A stretch of 64,000 nt of DNA, taken from Rickettsiella massiliensis 20B (lineage in GTDB: Bacteria; Pseudomonadota; Gammaproteobacteria; Diplorickettsiales; Diplorickettsiaceae). The position numbers were made by a program, and so were the translations under genes. The notes under the pieces are model-generated. The model did not search any database. It was not told the origin of the DNA and saw only the letters and a list, made by a program, of their open reading frames with translations. Positions within the stretch are counted from its first letter, which is position 1, and each line of letters begins with the position of its first letter. The DNA lies in contig NZ_AJGC01000002.1 in the NCBI RefSeq assembly GCF_000257395.1, positions 107,001-171,000 of the forward strand. Direction: 5' to 3'. Shown here piece after piece: positions 60,707 to 64,000 of this stretch.

Positions 60707-61593
60707 TCAATCCGTTTTCCATTGATTTAACATTGCACGAAGACCAGACCATTCTTCAGTATAGGGGACCTCTTCGATTAAAATCTTTGCGCCAGTGATC
60801 ACGTTAGCTGTATGTAGTTTATCGTAAAAGCACTGCGCATAAGGTTCAGCTTGCTGGGGCATGGTGATCCAGTGTAAAGAGGAATGCGTACAAATCGGTG
60901 CACAACGGGCGATAACGACGATCGGTTGTGATTGGCTAAGCCATTGCTCAATCTGTTGTTTGAGTTGCAGACTTGGAACGCAGCTTAGCCGAGCCTTTTT
61001 TTTGGAAGAAGCGGTATCTGCTAAGTGAACCGTCATTCCAAGTACCTGTTGTAATGCGGTTTGTGAAATAGCACCTAGACGCAATATTGATGGGATAATT
61101 CATTCCCAAATTCGTTACGAACGTGAAGAGCTTGTGTCGGGCTCAGTTGTGTTGAACGATTGGCAGACGGCGCGGCGAGGCCATTGCCAAAAGCCTGTAA
61201 TAATTGTTGAGCAAGCGGCTGATCGGGGACACGCAGTCCCACTTTAAGACTTCCTCCGGTTAAGGTAGGCAGAACAGAGGAATGCTTGTGAAAGATCAGG
61301 GTTAAGGGACCTGGCCAAAAATGACGGATTAATGGCTCTGCAAGCGTTGGAGCCGCTTCCACCCAGTTTTCTAGATTGGCCGGATGAGGTAATAAAACAC
61401 TAAGCGGTTGTTGTAAAGGACGCTGTTTGAGTTGGTAAATTTTCTCGATAGCGGCTTTATTTCGTGCGTCACCGGCTAAGGCATAAACGGTTTCGGTGGG
61501 AAAGGCCAGTAGTTCACCACGGCGTAGCCGAGAAACCGCATCATTTAATGTGGCGACCGAAAGGAGGGTGGATTTATTGTCATTCTGCTTCAT
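60707..61593 (-). pseudogene. tsaC: L-threonylcarbamoyladenylate synthase (TsaC/Sua5), internal deletion
   Basis: Makes threonylcarbamoyl-AMP for tRNA t6A37. Start chosen at 61593 (MKQNDNKSTLLSVATLNDAV). YrdC-domain motifs: LLAFPTETVYALAGDARNKA, IYQLKQRPLQQPLSVLLP, FWPGPLTLIFHK, VGLRVPDQPLAQQLL and LAAPSANRSTQLSPTQALHV. At about 61085-61100 the text jumps from VRNEFG to ILRLGAISQTALQQVLGM, skipping the GVESTIVD region (roughly 25-30 residues), and changes frame. The second part is a Sua5-type C-terminal extension ending at 60707. Probable essential gene, so error is possible. Confidence 0.85.
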
Positions 61594-61981
61594 TTTATGG
61601 CTATACCATAAAAAAAACAGGGGGGCAAGCACCTGCTCCGTGTTTTACGGAAATGTCGGCACAAAGATTTAACCCGTGGTGTTAATGATTTAGAAAGGTA
61701 GGGGGCTTCTTAAAAGGTTTTAAGAATACTCGTTAGACGAGGTGGATGAATTGATAGGTAGGTTTGATTTGTTACCAAATAAGGGCTAGACGAACAAGCG
61801 AATTGACCGAGTGAAATAAGGTAAATTTAAAGACTTGATTTTTTTATTAAAGACGATACTATCTCACTATGTTTGCGTAATAAAAAAATAACAAATTTTT
61901 TTAATTGGGTTAACTTAATAATACTATTATCTGATAGTATAGAGAATCTACTCTATTTTTTTAAAGAATCAGCCGAGCGCT

Positions 61982-62191
61982 ATGAAAAAATTATTTTTCT
62001 TCTTAATTGTTCCTTTTCTCTTAGTAGCATGTGGTCCTCCGCTTGTTTTTGGTATCCCTCAAGACCAGTGGGATCAATTGAGTTCGCAACAACGTAACCA
62101 AGTGATTGCTGGTTATAACCAACGAAAATATGTTGAAACGCAATTAGCGCCGTTGTCTGCTGTGGCTGATGTGATGCGAGCCAAAGAGTAA
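61982..62191 (+). CDS. Small lipoprotein
   Basis: The 69-residue protein begins MKKLFFFLIVPFLLVACGPP, a lipoprotein signal with a lipobox (LVAC) and Cys17 as the lipidated residue. The rest (VFGIPQDQWDQLSSQQRNQV, IAGYNQRKYVETQLAPLSAV) is polar, with an EQW-like QDQWDQLSSQQRxQVIxxYN pattern found in small proteobacterial lipoproteins. No neighbours suggest a partner. It is not damaged. Confidence 0.75.
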   Translation: MKKLFFFLIVPFLLVACGPPLVFGIPQDQWDQLSSQQRNQVIAGYNQRKYVETQLAPLSAVADVMRAKE

Positions 62192-63544
62192 GCGTAAAAG
62201 AATGGTTGACCAGGTTAGAGAGCAAAATATATAAGACTACGAGTAGATAATATTAATTAAGAAATCGTGTCTACTTGTAGATAATTACATATCATTTAAA
62301 TGTTAAATTTTTTAGGCGCGCTAAAAAATTTTAGCGGACATCTTCGTTTTCTGCTTGAGTCGTAGTCCATTCTTTTCCTTAATGTGAATATAAAAAAGAG
62401 ATCCTTTTCTAATTCAACAGTCAAAAAAAATCCACTGTAGCAAATTTATTGTCTGATAATCAGTGCAGTTATACTCACTTCTGGAAAATTTATAATAAAT
62501 CTAGTGGGCCGTCTTGTTGTTCATGCAAATTAGTATTGCCAACTTTTGGGAAAGCTTGCCCAAAAAAGGGATAGAGAATCAATCGTTCCCATAACACCGT
62601 ACAAAACGATTAATTTTACTTCCCCCTAATGCCCGTTTCCACGATCTATTTTAAATATTAAGGATTATCTTCCCTGTTCTTTGTTTGATCTTGTAATGGT
62701 TTCTCTTCGGCTTCCTTTCAATTTTAAGGATGTTGCCACTTGTTCTAAAGAACCTTCGTAATGAATACAGTTAAGCGTTATCTCTGCTCATGTTCTATTC
62801 GAGTTATCTCTGTAAAGGGGGTTACACATCAGATAAGAACGTTAATCGCAATATGACAATAGGAGATAATATTCAAGAGAAAAGGAGTGGGTTCTAAAAA
62901 ACACTAGAGACTATTGATATCTAAATTAATCTATTTCTTTGTGCAAACTATTGTGTGCCTCTATTTTCTCCTCCAAACTTCGATACCTATTCGACGGTGA
63001 ATTAACTAATTTAATTCAAGCAGCGCATCAAAGATATACCTTGAAGGGTCACACTCAACGTTACTTAGGATGAACTTAAACAACACAGGCCCGCAAGGGA
63101 ATTAAGGGTAAAATTTAAAAATCGAAGCACTTCATTCCCACTCTGACTTTACGGCGTAATGCATTGCCTGCTTCGCCCAGCAACCGATACCTATCGTAGG
63201 CTTTTCGACTACATATTACTAATGCTCTCCTTATCTCATCGCGTGTAGGAGCGAGGTAAGCACGCAGGATGAATTGCAGCCTACTTTTAGTCGCGTCATG
63301 TGAAATTAATTTCCGAATCAAAATAACCGAAATTTCTCATCAATATAGCCTCTGCTTATTAATATTATCTTAATAATTAGTTTATATACTAATTATCTAT
63401 ATTTTAGATAAGGAGGTTAAAGCACTACAAAGAAATCTTAAGTGAATGCATGAACTCCAAAGAGGTTAGTGCGTATCGGATGCAAGACGTATCACAGCCT
63501 ACCATTGGTTTGATACGAATAAAACCTACGTATTTGGAGATGCT
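62192..63544. other. Gene-poor region
   Basis: About 1.35 kb without a convincing gene. The minus-strand ORF 63115-63321 (IRRALVICSRKAYDRYRLLG) is basic and lies in a more GC-rich island (63115-63300); it could be a fragment of a repeat or mobile element, but I cannot name it. The plus-strand frame feeding into the AMP-binding gene begins near 63460. No RNA gene was seen. Confidence 0.4.
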
Positions 63545-64000
63545 ATGCCCCTTGCAGATAGAGTCCGTTACACATTTATTAAGCATAAAGAACAACCTTT
63601 ATTCGAATTTTTTTCTTCCTCTTATCCAAAAACGTATTCTGATGAGTTGAGTCCAGCGCGTGATGAGAATTTAGAACATGCAATTAAAGCGGAGTTGGTC
63701 CGCTATCCGTCTTTAGGCAGAAAAATTGTAACTTATTCGCAAGTACACGCATGGGTAATGTATTTGGGTAGAATATTGGAACGTTCCTCTCAAACGGGGG
63801 ATCGAATTGGTGTGTCATTACACGATCATGCATTTTGGTATACGGCGGAATTTAGTATTGTAGTATTTCAGCGTGGTGCAGTGGGTTCTTATTCAGGATG
63901 GTCAGCTCAGGATATCTTTGATGCATGGGATATGTCTCAGGTGTCGATGGTTATTCTCGACCCGATGGTTCTTAATAAGCTTATAGAGAGTCAGCTTAAA
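63545..64000 (+). CDS. AMP-binding (acyl-CoA synthetase-like) enzyme, N-terminal part, cut by window end
   Basis: From ATG 63545 the frame reads MPLADRVRYTFIKHKEQPLF and continues to the window end. It shows the start of an adenylate-forming domain: YSQVHAWVMYLGRILERSSQ, TGDRIGVSLHDHAFWYTAEF and IVVFQRGAVGSYSGWSAQDI then QVSMVILDPMVL, matching the helix and strand order of acyl- and amino-acid-activating enzymes before the TSGTTG loop, which lies outside. The frame is also open upstream to about 63465 (AYHWFDTNKTYVFGDA) without an ATG, so the start is uncertain. Substrate unknown. Confidence 0.6.
   Translation, partial: MPLADRVRYTFIKHKEQPLFEFFSSSYPKTYSDELSPARDENLEHAIKAELVRYPSLGRKIVTYSQVHAWVMYLGRILERSSQTGDRIGVSLHDHAFWYTAEFSIVVFQRGAVGSYSGWSAQDIFDAWDMSQVSMVILDPMVLNKLIESQLK

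Noticed and set aside
63115-63321. 68-codon basic minus-strand ORF
   Set aside because: More GC-rich than its surroundings but too short, with no recognisable domain; kept only as a note in the gene-poor region.

Overview
The window looks like an AT-rich, host-associated gammaproteobacterium of the order Legionellales, closest in feel to Coxiellaceae such as Rickettsiella or Diplorickettsia. This is inferred from gammaproteobacterial gene neighbourhoods (queA-yajC-secD-secF; lpoA-yraN-diaA), an IucA/IucC synthetase plus MFS exporter arranged like the Legionella lbtA-lbtB locus, a ThiXYZ-type thiamine-precursor transporter, and several effector-like genes. No species can be proved from the sequence alone.

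Layout. 1-2.1 kb: end of gpmI and a CtpA-type protease, both damaged. 2.2-6.5 kb: accessory block on the minus strand with an OTU-like cysteine protease, a repeat protein, an ATP-grasp-like ligase and a TauD-type dioxygenase. 7-12 kb: a graveyard of prophage head genes (portal tail, Bbp19-like, scaffold, capsid), an Rpn-type transposase/nuclease, a VirB4 fragment and a nitrilase tail, enclosing one intact 276-codon ORF. 12.2-15.8 kb: four-gene minus-strand operon (Nudix-like, DegT aminotransferase, epimerase, broken phosphatase). 15.9-21.3 kb: IS3 and KAP-NTPase remnants, a broken inverse autotransporter, a coiled-coil membrane protein and a decayed membrane protein. 21.6-40.3 kb: housekeeping block (ddl, queA, yajC, secD, secF, suhB, trmJ, tgt, acs, kdsB, diaA, yraN, lpoA, smr, clpB). 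41.4-47.8 kb: uvrD, thiYXZ, a TlpA-like protein and a decayed dam. 48-50.5 kb: two large coiled-coil membrane ORFs. 50.6-64 kb: rsmJ, a methyltransferase, a HisC-like aminotransferase, coaX, a ydcF-like gene, siderophore synthetase and exporter, gtrA, cytochrome c and heme A synthase remnants, a TsaC/Sua5 gene, a small lipoprotein, and the start of an AMP-binding enzyme.

The dominant oddity is damage. Conserved, often essential genes carry single-base homopolymer frameshifts or short internal deletions (about 12-90 nt by comparison with the families), and several short tandem duplications are present. ClpB even lacks its first Walker A loop. Many AT-rich accessory genes (ATP-grasp, TauD, DegT, Nudix-like, the 276-codon ORF) are intact. 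Losing secD, secF, coaX, kdsB and tsaC together is hard to reconcile with life, so part of the pattern may be assembly or sequencing error; genuine reductive decay is clear for the phage, VirB4, IS, KAP and nitrilase fragments.

The best candidates for an undescribed system are the ATP-grasp/TauD pair, the Nudix-DegT-SDR-phosphatase operon, and the OTU-protease/repeat-protein pair.
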